A program made the translations under genes and the position numbers. A DNA stretch of 49,017 bases, taken from the NCBI GenBank assembly GCA_023249615.1, contig JAHFCG010000003.1:1-49017 (forward strand), in the 5' to 3' direction. The notes beneath the pieces were generated by a model. That model was not told where the DNA came from. It saw nothing but the letters and a program-made list of their open reading frames with translations, and did not search any database. Source of the DNA: a candidate division FCPU426 bacterium (lineage in GTDB: Bacteria; Oederibacteriota; Muellerivitia; Muellerivitales; Muellerivitaceae). Below are positions 7,796-17,898 of this stretch, in pieces. Position 1 is the stretch's first letter. Each line of letters begins with the position of its first letter.

Positions 7796-7973
7796 GCGGT
7801 TCCTCCTCAAAAATTAAACGAATCCCACGACTCCTTGCGGAGGCTCTGGGCGTCAAGATGGGTGATATGAACCCGGCCTGACCGGTGTTTATATTGGGAA
7901 CTCCCGGTTCAAATGTCAAGGCACGGAGGGAAACCACAGGCGGGAACTCTTCGTCAGGAATTCAAATGGTTTA

Positions 7974-7982
7974 TGCTAAAAT
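7974..7982 (+). promoter_or_regulatory. Candidate extended -10 promoter
   Basis: TGCTAAAAT matches an extended -10 (TGnTAnAAT). It lies 32 nt upstream of the GTG start of the PAP2 fusion gene in the divergent gap. No -35 match is visible, as expected for extended -10 promoters. Confidence 0.4.
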
Positions 7983-8014
7983 AACCTCCGCCTGAACTCT
8001 TGAAGGAGTTTTTC

Positions 8015-9583
8015 GTGTTTTCATCCTTTCCCAAAACCTTCCGAAAAAATCTCTGGGTTTTTTCCCCTTCGGAGCTGTTAACATCCTTTCTTTTCGCCCT
8101 TTTTTTCTTTCTCGCCATGGGCGCCTGTTTCGCCGAAAAGCCTGGCGCGGACAACGCGTTTCTTTTGACGGCCTTCTTCACGCTTATCTGGACAGGTTGG
8201 ATGTATTTCGTGGCCTTGCGCCGTCCTCCCCCTTTCGGCTGGCTGGGGCTTATTCGGGGGCTCGGTCCCTGGCTTGGCCTGGTTTTATGTTACAGCCTGA
8301 TGAAACCCCTGGTTCCGGTCCTTCATCCCCAGCTTTTTGACTCGGACTTGAGGAACGCTGATTACCACCTTTGGGGAAAAGGCCCCTCAGTTTGGCAGAC
8401 CGGCCTCATGGGGCATCCTCACCTGACCGATTTTTTCAGTATTTTATACCTGGTTCTTTTTCTATGGCTGGTGGGCCTTTTGGTTTACCACAGTTATTTA
8501 CGCAGGGCCCTTTACCAGAGATTCATGCTGGGGTTGATTCTCCTTTATATCGGCGGGTTCATGGGCTACCTGATTTATCCCGCCATTGGTCCCCGCTTCG
8601 CCTACCCGGAGGAATGGGCCTGGCTTCAAGGGGGATTTTTTTTCCGCCTGGCGGGTTTCGTGATTGACCAGCTGGGGGCCAAATTTGATGTTTTCCCCAG
8701 TCTTCACGGAGCCATTTCCGCCTATCTTCTTTTCTGGCAAATGGCCCACGACCGTCGTTCACTGTTTTGGGGAATTCCTCTTACCATCGGCATTTGGTTT
8801 TCAACCCTTCTTTTGGGTTTTCATTATTTCCCGGATCTTATCAGCGGAGGGGTTTTGGCGGGAATCAGCGCCTGGCTGGCTCCCCATTTGGAAATTCTGG
8901 CGGGAGCCTTCCGGCGTTCCCTGCACCCGCCAAGGGTTTGGCTTTTAAATCTCACGGAAGGCCACGGGGATAATTACGGGAAATTGGCGGGGAGGTTAAG
9001 TGAACTTTTGCCGCTGGGTGCGGAAATATCCCCCGGCTTGATTTGTGGAAACGTACCCCGCGTCCGCGGGGAGGAACCGCTGCGGCAGGCGTTACGGGAT
9101 ATCGGCGAGGGGCCCTTTTGGTTGAGGCCTTCGGAAATTTCCGGTTCCAAGCGAAATACACTGATGGCTTTGAAGCCCTTGTCGTTCGAGCAGGTTATAC
9201 GGACGGTATTCACCACGGGAACCAAGCGGTTTTTTATCGCCCAAAAAGCCCTCAAGGTTTCCGCGGTGGGGGTTTGCCGGTCTTTTCCCCCGAAAAATTT
9301 CCAATTGACGGATGTTGAGATCCGGATAACCTCGCTTCCGCGGGGGGATGAACTGATCCTGCGTTTGACCCCCAATAAAACCCTTTTCAAGGGATGGCTG
9401 GACACGCCCTGGAATTATTTCCCCCCATCCTTCCCTTTGAGAGGATTTGAGCTTTTTGATATCGTCACTCTCACGCGTCGTTTGGCGTCACGGTGGAAAC
9501 AATTCACCGAAGTGGAATGGGTTTTATCGGAAGGGAAAGTTTATGTGCTGGATGGAAGGCCGGTCCGCGGCGAAAAAACATAG
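8015..9583 (+). CDS. PAP2-family membrane phosphatase/transferase fused to a degenerate ATP-grasp (PPDK_N-like) domain
   Basis: 522 residues. The N-terminal half (to about 300) has several membrane helices and PAP2 motifs: PSLHGA at 228-233 and GFHYFPDLISGG with candidate catalytic His270 and Asp274, of the Aur1/inositol-phosphotransferase-like (PAP2_3) type, which act on lipid phosphates at the membrane. The soluble half (about 314-517) aligns by eye with the ATP-binding domain of PEP synthase/PPDK: GDNYGKLAGRL...ISPGLIC, PFWLRPSE, FFIAQKAL..SAVGV and VEWVLSEGKVYVLDGRPV. Several expected ATP-site residues look altered. The start is GTG at 8015, six bases after AAGGAG (8003-8008); an upstream TTG would bury it. 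I know no standard PAP2 protein with this tail. Confidence 0.75.
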   Translation: MFSSFPKTFRKNLWVFSPSELLTSFLFALFFFLAMGACFAEKPGADNAFLLTAFFTLIWTGWMYFVALRRPPPFGWLGLIRGLGPWLGLVLCYSLMKPLVPVLHPQLFDSDLRNADYHLWGKGPSVWQTGLMGHPHLTDFFSILYLVLFLWLVGLLVYHSYLRRALYQRFMLGLILLYIGGFMGYLIYPAIGPRFAYPEEWAWLQGGFFFRLAGFVIDQLGAKFDVFPSLHGAISAYLLFWQMAHDRRSLFWGIPLTIGIWFSTLLLGFHYFPDLISGGVLAGISAWLAPHLEILAGAFRRSLHPPRVWLLNLTEGHGDNYGKLAGRLSELLPLGAEISPGLICGNVPRVRGEEPLRQALRDIGEGPFWLRPSEISGSKRNTLMALKPLSFEQVIRTVFTTGTKRFFIAQKALKVSAVGVCRSFPPKNFQLTDVEIRITSLPRGDELILRLTPNKTLFKGWLDTPWNYFPPSFPLRGFELFDIVTLTRRLASRWKQFTEVEWVLSEGKVYVLDGRPVRGEKT

Positions 9584-9661
9584 CCGCGAATTTGCGAAAA
9601 GGCATTTAAATTTAGTCCTGAAAAATCCTTTTTTGACCGTTAAAAAAGAAAGAAAAATTAA

Positions 9662-10330
9662 ATGATCCGATTGATGGAATTTTTTTATCATTCGCGAAAA
9701 TTCGCGTTGATTTGCGGGCTAATCGTTTTGTTGGTTTTGGCGGCTTCAGGTTGCGTGGACATTAATGACGCCCGGGTCCAGGTTCTGGCGCCTGGCCAGG
9801 TGGACCCTTACTCGAGAATCGGCCTGGATAAATGCCCCTCCCATGTTTATCCCCACCGTCTTATTTTGGGCCAAACAGGAAGTTCATCCCCCCTGGCCCA
9901 GGTGGGACCCCAGATGATCAACAACCAGCGTGATTTTGACAAGTATTGGGGTTATGTTACGGCGATTCCAAATGACAAGATTTCAACGGCTTCCCTTTCC
10001 CAGCAGCCCCTCGTCAACTGGGAACAGCAGATGGTTTATTTTATCGTGATCGCGACAAATAATACCTGCGAGAAGTCAAAACCCATGCCCGATGAAATGA
10101 CCACGGATTGTTATACCGTCACCATCCCTCTTTACCGTTATTTTGAGGGAACCGATTGCCAGCCACCCGGGTTCAATCTGGTTTTTATTTATCTATTTCC
10201 CAAAACCCCCCTGCCGGTTAACTTTGTTTGGTTTTATCCAACGCCAGTTCCCACACCGACACCCAAGCCGATACCCACACCTACTTTTACCCCCACTCCA
10301 ACCCCTTTACCCGAAAGCGAGGATGAGTGA
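9662..10330 (+). CDS. Lipoprotein with C-terminal Pro/Thr tail
   Basis: 222 residues, unrecognised. Signal with lipobox AASGC (Cys31), a globular part (about 35-190, with QVGPQMINNQRDFDKYWGYV and a few Cys), and a tail of PTPTPKPIPTPTFTPT type (about 195-215). Likely an outer-membrane or surface lipoprotein whose tail is at the C-terminus, the reverse of the stalked lipoproteins elsewhere in the window. It lies 78 bp after the PAP2 fusion and overlaps the next gene by 4 bp (GTGA), so the latter two are coupled. Confidence 0.65.
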   Translation: MIRLMEFFYHSRKFALICGLIVLLVLAASGCVDINDARVQVLAPGQVDPYSRIGLDKCPSHVYPHRLILGQTGSSSPLAQVGPQMINNQRDFDKYWGYVTAIPNDKISTASLSQQPLVNWEQQMVYFIVIATNNTCEKSKPMPDEMTTDCYTVTIPLYRYFEGTDCQPPGFNLVFIYLFPKTPLPVNFVWFYPTPVPTPTPKPIPTPTFTPTPTPLPESEDE

Positions 10331-10791
10331 AAAAGCCCCGGCTGGTTCTCTGTTTATGTCTTGTCTTTTTTGGGTTTTCAACGGGCCAAGCGTCCGCCAA
10401 AAATGAATGGATAACCGTACCGGTTATTTTGGCCGACTATTATGGTTGGGCTTACACCGAAATTTTTCGGGACCACGCGGAAGTGTTCGGCTGGTCGACC
10501 GCGGGTGTGGATGGATTAGGGTGGGCCATTACCCTGGCGACCCGTGATTATGAGGGAAGGGTGACAGGTCTTTTTTTCGTGAACCTGGCGGGGATCGCCA
10601 AGACGGTTTATCCCGTTGTGACGTTATTGGGAGCCTCGGACCATGACACGGTGGAAAGGGCATGGATTGCCCTGGGAACCCACACCGCCACCCTGCTTTC
10701 ACTAGAGCTGTTAGGAAAACCCGCCTTAAGCGTTCAGGCCATGGGACCTCGGCGGGACGGGATTGGGCTCGCCTATGCCTTCAACTTCTAA
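10327..10791 (+). CDS. Small exported protein of unknown function
   Basis: 154 residues with a signal peptide (MKKPRLVLCLCLVFFGFSTG, cleavage near ASA/KN). The mature part is small, with Gly and aromatic residues and an ending AYAFNF that would suit a small outer-membrane barrel or a membrane-associated protein. GTG start overlaps the stop of the lipoprotein gene (GTGA), so translation is probably coupled. No family recognised. Confidence 0.55.
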   Translation: MKKPRLVLCLCLVFFGFSTGQASAKNEWITVPVILADYYGWAYTEIFRDHAEVFGWSTAGVDGLGWAITLATRDYEGRVTGLFFVNLAGIAKTVYPVVTLLGASDHDTVERAWIALGTHTATLLSLELLGKPALSVQAMGPRRDGIGLAYAFNF

Positions 10792-10810
10792 AAAGAAAGT
10801 CGACAGTCCG

Positions 10811-10854
10811 CAGTCGACGGCTTAAGAATTTTGGATTGCCTGCCGACTGTTTTT
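10811..10854 (+). terminator. Terminator between convergent genes
   Basis: CAGTCG (10811-10816, within an imperfect CAGTCGACGGC arm) pairs with GCCGACTG (10842-10849), followed by TTTTT at 10850-10854. It lies between two converging stops 63 bp apart. A second small hairpin, GTCGAC...GTCGAC, overlaps its left arm. Confidence 0.55.
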
Positions 10855-11757
10855 CTACTGGAAGCTGAAGGTCAAACCGACCGTATAACCCGTGAAATAA
10901 AGAATTGTCGGTTCGGTATTGTTGATGGCTTCGCCGAGGGAAGGGCTGTAGCTCGGACCGGTAGGCTGTATTTCCATTGACCTTTGAAATGATCCGCTCA
11001 GTGAGAAATCCTTTATAAAGGCCCAATTAAAACCGATTGAACTTGAGGGGATAACCACGGGGTTTTGGTTGTTGAGAGGCAGGGTGATGGTCTGGTTGGG
11101 GAGCTTAATTTTTAATTGAGAGGCGATTTCCGCGCTCGTTTGGCCGCTCAGGGAAAGGCTGAAAATATCAGAGGTCGCCCAAATAACTGAAAGTCCTCCG
11201 CCGAAGTTCCTGCTGTCCAATTGAAGCGAGGGCGCCTGACGGGAGGAAATCCCCCCGGTGAAATTAAGCCCAAGACTAATGTCATTAAAGAATTGGAAAC
11301 CAAGGTTAAGTCCTCCGCTCGTTGAGAAACTCGATTCCCCGGTTTGAACCGTCAGGGAAAGGGAAGGTGAGAAAATACCCAGGGCCACCCCGCCATCCAT
11401 CATAAGACTTCCATATTTGGCCTGGGATCCCTCCACCTTTTGCTGCCCTCCCATAAGTCCCAGGGAAATAAAATCACCGGATTCAGACAGGTCCCGGGTG
11501 ACCGTAAAGGAGAGGTCGTTCGCATTTTGTCCCCCGCCCTTATCACCGGGTGTTCCGGAGGAATTAAGGCCGATCATGAAGCTCCAATGGGGTTTAAAGG
11601 GTTTGGAGCCCTCGTCGTCCTGAGCATTTGATTTCAAATTTGAAACCTGGGCGGCGTTTGTCCCCCCGGAGGCGGGCGTGTTCTGGGCCCGGGAAATATT
11701 TGGAAACGCCACAATGAATAAAGCGGGAATTAAGAACCCCAAAATAACTGCTTTCAT
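10855..11757 (-). CDS. Exported beta-barrel-like protein
   Basis: 300 residues: signal peptide of about 24 (MKAVILGFLIPALFIVAFPN, cleavage near SRA/QN), a Gly/Asn/Ser-rich spacer, then repeated amphipathic strands (VTRDLSESGDFISLGLMGGQ, SLTVQTGESSFSTSGGLNLG) ending in TVGLTFSFQ. This looks like an outer-membrane barrel, but no named family is recognised. ATG with AAGGAGG eight bases upstream. It follows cysH on the same strand after 76 bp with no visible functional link. Confidence 0.6.
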   Translation of the reverse strand: MKAVILGFLIPALFIVAFPNISRAQNTPASGGTNAAQVSNLKSNAQDDEGSKPFKPHWSFMIGLNSSGTPGDKGGGQNANDLSFTVTRDLSESGDFISLGLMGGQQKVEGSQAKYGSLMMDGGVALGIFSPSLSLTVQTGESSFSTSGGLNLGFQFFNDISLGLNFTGGISSRQAPSLQLDSRNFGGGLSVIWATSDIFSLSLSGQTSAEIASQLKIKLPNQTITLPLNNQNPVVIPSSSIGFNWAFIKDFSLSGSFQRSMEIQPTGPSYSPSLGEAINNTEPTILYFTGYTVGLTFSFQ

Positions 11758-11833
11758 AAAACGCCTCCTTGTTTATTTAATATTGGACGGACGAAATCGG
11801 AAAAAAGTTGAGAAAAAACAGAAACGAACCGGG

Positions 11834-12559
11834 TTATTTTGGAGCGGAGGAAGGGTTATTTTCCTCCATTTTTAAAAAGGTATGGATCCCGCACTCCACC
11901 TTGCCCGTTCCGGACCAGCGGCCGGCCCTGGGGTCCTCACCCAGTTTGACGGGCCTGGTGCAGTTTTCCGGGGAACAACCGATGGAAAGGTAGCCCTTTT
12001 CCCAAAGGGGATGGTAGGGAAGATCGTATTTCTTCGCGTAATCCCAAAACATCCTGCTGGTCCAAGTCAAAAGGGGATTTACCTTCACAAGCTCGTTCCG
12101 GTAATTCTCCACAAACTGGGATGATTTTCGGGTGTCGGCCTGGTTTCGCCGGATACCCGTGATCCAGGCTTTATAGTTCTTGAGACCCTTTTCGAAAGGG
12201 GCGATTTTGTTGACCGCGCAACAGGCGTCGGGATCGCGCTCGTAAAGCCTTCCATTTTTCGCCAGGAACTCCGCGTTTGGAATTTCCGGTTTCAATTCCC
12301 GAACGTTTAATTTAAGACGCTTTACCAGGTTGTCGCGGTGTTCAAGGGTTTCCTTGAAATGAAAACCGGTATTGGTGAACAGGACCGTTAGGGAAGGATG
12401 AATTTGGGTGGCGAGGTGGAGCAGAACAGCGCTTTCAGCCCCAAAAGAGGTGGACATGGCCAGGTCCGGACTGAATTCCTTGACGGCCCAGCGGATGATG
12501 TCCTCGGCGGGTTTGGTTTCGAATTCCCGATTTAGTTTTTCGTAATCGTAGGTTTTCAT
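11834..12559 (-). CDS. cysH: Phosphoadenylyl/adenylyl-sulfate reductase (APS-type)
   Basis: 241 residues. CysH reduces APS or PAPS to sulfite with thioredoxin in assimilatory sulfate reduction; cytoplasmic. Seen: SFGAESAVLLHL (38-49, the PP-loop-like nucleotide site), LFTNTGFHFKETLEHRD (60-76), CC at 113-114 and ECGIH with catalytic Cys223. The CC pair and two further Cys mark the [4Fe-4S] APS-reductase type. Unusually, the second Cys pair is C195 and C200 (GCSPENCTRPV), a CX4C in place of the usual CX2C (GCEPCTRPV). No cysD/N/C or sulfite reductase gene is near. ATG start behind AGGGA. Confidence 0.9.
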   Translation of the reverse strand: MKTYDYEKLNREFETKPAEDIIRWAVKEFSPDLAMSTSFGAESAVLLHLATQIHPSLTVLFTNTGFHFKETLEHRDNLVKRLKLNVRELKPEIPNAEFLAKNGRLYERDPDACCAVNKIAPFEKGLKNYKAWITGIRRNQADTRKSSQFVENYRNELVKVNPLLTWTSRMFWDYAKKYDLPYHPLWEKGYLSIGCSPENCTRPVKLGEDPRAGRWSGTGKVECGIHTFLKMEENNPSSAPK

Positions 12560-12739
12560 GGCTTCCCTGCTTCTCGAAAAATCCCCAGGTTTTTTCCATC
12601 ATAAGGTGGCGGGGATTTAAAGACAAGGAAGGAGCCTGTAAACGCGGGGGATTAAAAGGGTTTTACCGTTGACGACGGGAATTTCCCATGGCAATCTCGA
12701 ACACTGATCGAGCGTTGGCGGCAAAATAAAAGGATCGCC

Positions 12740-13774
12740 TTGAGGCATTTACACCTTCCCACTTTCACCCTTTTAACCTTCACCCTTCTTGGGGTTCCGG
12801 TTCACGCCGGAGTCGCCCTCAAAGGCTCCGGGTCCACCCTGGCCGCGCCGCTTTTTTTAAAATTCACGTCGGAATACCAGGCGACCCACCCGGGCATGAG
12901 GTTGAAATACGAGGTAAAAAATCCCACGGACGCCATCAATCAATTTTTAGGCCGTGGGTCGGATTTCGCCGTAACCGATACCCCGTTCACCAGCGCCGAG
13001 GAAAAGAAAACCATCGGCCGAACCGTCTTTCATCTGCCCGTCGCCCTCCAGGCGGTAGTCATTACCTATAACCTTCCCGGGGTTCCGAGCGGCATTAAAT
13101 TAACCCCCGCCCTTCTTTCGAAAATATTCATCGGAACGATAAAAAAATGGAATGACCCGGGAATCAGGGAAATCAACAACGGGACCATCTTTCCCGACAT
13201 GGATATTCAGGTGATCCATCGGGAAGAGGAAAGCTCCATGCACGACCTTTTTCCGAGTTTTCTCGCGAGGCAGGACCCCAAATGGATCCTGAAACACGAA
13301 AAGGATAAGAATTTGAAATGGCCGGTTGGAAAGAACGTCAGGGGTAATGAAAAGGTGATGGAGAAACTCCGAAAATGGCCGGGCGTCATCGCGGCGGTTG
13401 ATTTTACCTACGGGACGCAAAATCACCTTCCGATGGCGGAGATTAAAAACGCGTCGGATCATTTTGCGGCGCCAACCCCCGCTTCCCTCGCGGCAGGGGC
13501 GGGAGATTGGGTAAATCTCCCTGAAAATTTCAACGTGAGCCTGGGGCGGTCCCGATCACCCGAGGCTTATCCCCTCTGCACCTTTTCATGGCTTTTGGTT
13601 TACGAGGATTCCTATCGCGCCACGCATAATCATGATCGAAGCAAGGCCCTGGTGGATTTTCTAAACTGGATATTTTCCGACGGGCAAAAGCTCGAGAGCG
13701 ACCTGTCTTTTGTGCCGTTGCCGGATTCTTTTTTGTCCCAGGTAATTGAAAAAGTCAAAAGCATTAGGTTCTAG
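12740..13774 (+). CDS. pstS: Phosphate ABC transporter substrate-binding protein, PstS-like
   Basis: 344 residues. Binds phosphate in the periplasm for the PstCAB importer. Seen: signal peptide of about 23 residues (VHA/GV), then GSGSTLAAPLF, where the Ser/Thr bind phosphate, LGRGSDFAVTDTPFT with the phosphate-binding Asp, and ALLSKIFIGTIKKWNDPGI, all hallmarks of PstS. The Arg-Asp dipole motif usually GSGT/RxxGSGT is here HREEESSMHDLF, a departure. TTG start at 12740 behind AAAAGGA. No pstC, pstA, pstB or phoU is nearby, so it is an orphan in this window. Ends 233 bp before zwf. Confidence 0.82.
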   Translation: MRHLHLPTFTLLTFTLLGVPVHAGVALKGSGSTLAAPLFLKFTSEYQATHPGMRLKYEVKNPTDAINQFLGRGSDFAVTDTPFTSAEEKKTIGRTVFHLPVALQAVVITYNLPGVPSGIKLTPALLSKIFIGTIKKWNDPGIREINNGTIFPDMDIQVIHREEESSMHDLFPSFLARQDPKWILKHEKDKNLKWPVGKNVRGNEKVMEKLRKWPGVIAAVDFTYGTQNHLPMAEIKNASDHFAAPTPASLAAGAGDWVNLPENFNVSLGRSRSPEAYPLCTFSWLLVYEDSYRATHNHDRSKALVDFLNWIFSDGQKLESDLSFVPLPDSFLSQVIEKVKSIRF

Positions 13775-14007
13775 TTTTTAGGCAAGCCTAATTGGTCCAC
13801 AATATTTTCGACAAGCCTGTTTTCCTTTTTGATTCAAAATCCCTTGTTGATAAAACCCCGGGGAATTTAAGGTGTCAGCTTAAACCGGCCCTAGTTTTTC
13901 AATGGTTTGGAAGCAACTTTAAAGAAATACAAGCCTCCGCCCGAATAAATTAGTAAAATATGGGGAAATCAATTCAAAATTCATAATTGCCGTTAAGGAG
14001 GTTACCC

Positions 14008-15543
<1,536 letters not shown>

Positions 15544-15556
15544 AATTGGATTGTAG

Positions 15557-15599
15557 GGGCGATCTTTACGATCGCCCTGGGCGAACACAAGGTTCGCCC
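15557..15599. repeat. Tandem hairpin repeat GGGCGAxC type
   Basis: Two adjacent perfect 8-bp hairpins: GGGCGATC/GATCGCCC (15557-15577) and GGGCGAAC/GTTCGCCC (15579-15599), each with a 5-nt loop, between zwf and opcA. The pattern of paired gatcgccc and gttcgccc units is like dispersed repeats seen in many genomes. At RNA level it could set relative expression of zwf and opcA. Confidence 0.8.
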
Positions 15600-15628
15600 G
15601 TACCATTTAAAATATTCCTAGGATTCCG

Positions 15629-16738
15629 ATGGCAACAACAGCCCAAAACATCGAAAAAGACCTGACCGATCTTTGGAAATCCTCCCCCGAGGACAAGACC
15701 AAGAATCTTGGCCTCCAGAGGGTTTACACCACCAACCTTGTGGCCTACGCCGCCGATCATGAGGAAGGCTTCCGGGTTGAGCAGATCCTGAATGACCTGG
15801 CCGAAAAACACCCCGGCCGTTATATCCTCATCCGTCCCGCCGCGGATTCTACCGAAACCCCCCTGAGGCATTATGTTTCCGGCCATTGTTTCTTTGGGGG
15901 CAAGGAAAAGAAGGTCTGTTGCGATTTGATCAAGCTGGTGGCGCAAAGGGAGGTCATCGAGAATCTTTACGGGTTCACATTCTCCCTTCTTATGCCGGAC
16001 CTTCCGGTCGAATTTTGGTGGCCGGGGAACCTTCCTTATCAGAACGTTTTCTTCGACAAAATGGCGGGACAGGCCAACCGAGTTTGGGTGGATTCCTCCA
16101 AATTCAAGGATCCACTGCAATCCTTGGCGAGGTTATCGGCCTTTTGGCACAGCCGTTATCCCCATACCCTTTTAGGGGATTTGAACTGGATACGGATTCA
16201 GCGTTGGAGATCCCTCATCGCCGAGTTATTTGACGGCGAGTGGGCGAAACACCTGAAAGACGTGAACCGGATCAGCGTGGCTTTTGGGGAGGGTTCCCAG
16301 CCCACCCGCAGTTTTTTCCTTGCCTGTTGGCTGGCGGCTCAATTGGGTTGGGTTTACAAAGGCAACCGAATTTCCGAGTTTCCCGAAAAACTTGATTTTG
16401 AGGGGCCCAATGGCAAAGTCGAGGTGATTCTAAAACCGGTTCCGGTTAAGGACGCGAAAAGGGACCGGATCTTCGCCGTGGGTCTTACCACGGGGGGAGG
16501 GAATTCCGGCATGTTTACGGTGGTTCGGGATGAGGATCCCCATAGCGTGACGGCCCGCTCGGAGTTTAATCAAAAGGTTTCCTTTTCCCGCGTGGTTTCA
16601 TTTGAACATCTTCACTCCAACCAGCTTTTGGATGTCGGGTTAAAGCATCTGGAACCGGACGCTGTTTGGAGGAAAACCCTTCATTTGATGGGAACCGTCA
16701 TGGAGAAGCCGGATTTAACCCCCTTGGAACAAAAGTAA
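15629..16738 (+). CDS. opcA: Glucose-6-phosphate dehydrogenase assembly protein OpcA
   Basis: 369 residues. OpcA is a positive effector of G6PDH, best known in cyanobacteria (where it links the enzyme to thioredoxin control) and actinobacteria. Seen: an N-terminal region with NLVAYAADHEEGFRVEQILNDLAEKHPGRYILI, then LMPDLPVEFWWPGNLPY and FKDPLQSLARLSAFWHSRYP, all typical of the family, and the C-terminal domain with HLHSNQLL. It directly follows zwf (85 bp, holding the double hairpin), supporting the call. ATG with TAGGA five bases upstream. Confidence 0.93.
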   Translation: MATTAQNIEKDLTDLWKSSPEDKTKNLGLQRVYTTNLVAYAADHEEGFRVEQILNDLAEKHPGRYILIRPAADSTETPLRHYVSGHCFFGGKEKKVCCDLIKLVAQREVIENLYGFTFSLLMPDLPVEFWWPGNLPYQNVFFDKMAGQANRVWVDSSKFKDPLQSLARLSAFWHSRYPHTLLGDLNWIRIQRWRSLIAELFDGEWAKHLKDVNRISVAFGEGSQPTRSFFLACWLAAQLGWVYKGNRISEFPEKLDFEGPNGKVEVILKPVPVKDAKRDRIFAVGLTTGGGNSGMFTVVRDEDPHSVTARSEFNQKVSFSRVVSFEHLHSNQLLDVGLKHLEPDAVWRKTLHLMGTVMEKPDLTPLEQK

Positions 16739-16747
16739 CAAAAAATA

Positions 16748-16848
16748 TTCACCACAAAGTACACGAAGGTCACGAAGTAAATCCTTTAATTTAAAGAATT
16801 TTAAACCTTCCCTCAAAACTTTGTGACTTTCATGTATTTTGTGGGGAA
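16748..16848. repeat. 31-bp imperfect inverted repeat (ACCACAAAG element)
   Basis: Left arm 16748-16778 (contains ACCACAAAGTACACGAAGG) and right arm 16818-16848 pair over 31 bases with a handful of mismatches and a 39-nt loop. It lies between opcA and pgl. Sequences of this type recur in many uncultured and environmental bacterial genomes. Confidence 0.8.
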
Positions 16849-16988
16849 AATGTTTCCCTGGGGTTGGCTTTAAGAAGGATTGGTTGTTAGAATTTGTTTA
16901 TCACGGTTGTCGCCGCGAAACTTTCGGTGTTTTTTGGGGCAAAAGACCGAAGGGTTTACACTTGCTCCCCTTGTCGAAGAGGGAAACC

Positions 16989-17846
16989 ATGAGCCCAGCG
17001 AAAAAGAAAAGTCCCGCAAAAAAACCGAAGGGTTCCGTTAAGAAAAAAAATCCGATTGTCCCAAAAAATAAAATAACCGGTTCCGGAAAACCAAAAGTTG
17101 TTTCCTTCAATCCCGAAATTAAAATTTACCCGACCCCCGCTTTGCTTTTCGAGGAAACAGCCCCTTTTATCATGAAGGCGGCGAGGGCGGCGGCGGACGC
17201 GAGAGGCCGTTTCGTGGTAGCCCTTTCGGGCGGAACCACCCCCAAGGGTCTATTCCAACAATTAACCGAGGAACCTTATCTTTCCCTCATGCCTTGGGAC
17301 AAAATGTTCGTGTTTTTTGTGGATGAACGCCACGTTCCTTTGACCGACCCCACGAGCAATTACCGCATGGCCCAGGAATTTCTTCTTTCCAAGGCCCCCA
17401 TCCCGAAAACCAATATCTTTCCCATGACCGATGGAAGCTTACCCGTGGAAAAAGCCGCGTCGCTTCATGAGATCAAACTGGGCAAGTTTTTTGGCGCTGG
17501 GGCGTTACCACGTTTTGACCTGAGCTTGATGGGAATGGGGGATGATGGCCACACCGCCAGCCTGTTCCCCGGCTTTCGGCAGGTGAACGAGCTGGACCGT
17601 TGGGTGGTTGGCTATTACGTTGATGAACCAAGAAAGGAAAGGGTTTCCCTTACTTTTCCAGTTCTGAACGCTTCACGGATTTTGTTGGTTCTGATGGAAG
17701 GCCAAAAGAAGGCAGAAAAGGTGAAAGAGGTTTTAGAAGGAGTTTCGGACCCTCCGCGTTTTCCCGTTCAGTATCTTCGCCCGACGGATGGCAAATTGAT
17801 CTTCGCGATGGACGCGGCGGCGGCATCCCTTCTCAAAAAGAAATAA
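16989..17846 (+). CDS. pgl: 6-phosphogluconolactonase with Lys-rich N-terminal tail
   Basis: 285 residues. Hydrolyses 6-phosphogluconolactone, the step after Zwf. Seen: VVALSGGTTPKGLF, DKMFVFFVDERHVPLTDPTSNYRMA and LSLMGMGDDGHTASLFPG, the three signature blocks of the DevB/Pgl family. About 45 residues of Lys/Pro/Ala/Ser (PAKKKSPAKKPKG...) precede the domain and are not part of the usual enzyme; they look like a histone-H1-type basic tail. I chose ATG at 16989 (GAGGG upstream) over an earlier frame opening at 16839 that overlaps the inverted repeat. Third gene of zwf-opcA-pgl. Confidence 0.93.
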   Translation: MSPAKKKSPAKKPKGSVKKKNPIVPKNKITGSGKPKVVSFNPEIKIYPTPALLFEETAPFIMKAARAAADARGRFVVALSGGTTPKGLFQQLTEEPYLSLMPWDKMFVFFVDERHVPLTDPTSNYRMAQEFLLSKAPIPKTNIFPMTDGSLPVEKAASLHEIKLGKFFGAGALPRFDLSLMGMGDDGHTASLFPGFRQVNELDRWVVGYYVDEPRKERVSLTFPVLNASRILLVLMEGQKKAEKVKEVLEGVSDPPRFPVQYLRPTDGKLIFAMDAAAASLLKKK

Positions 17847-17898
17847 AATTTTATTCCATTCAGCCGGATCGCGCCGGGAGCCCCTGACCTGAAAAAAT

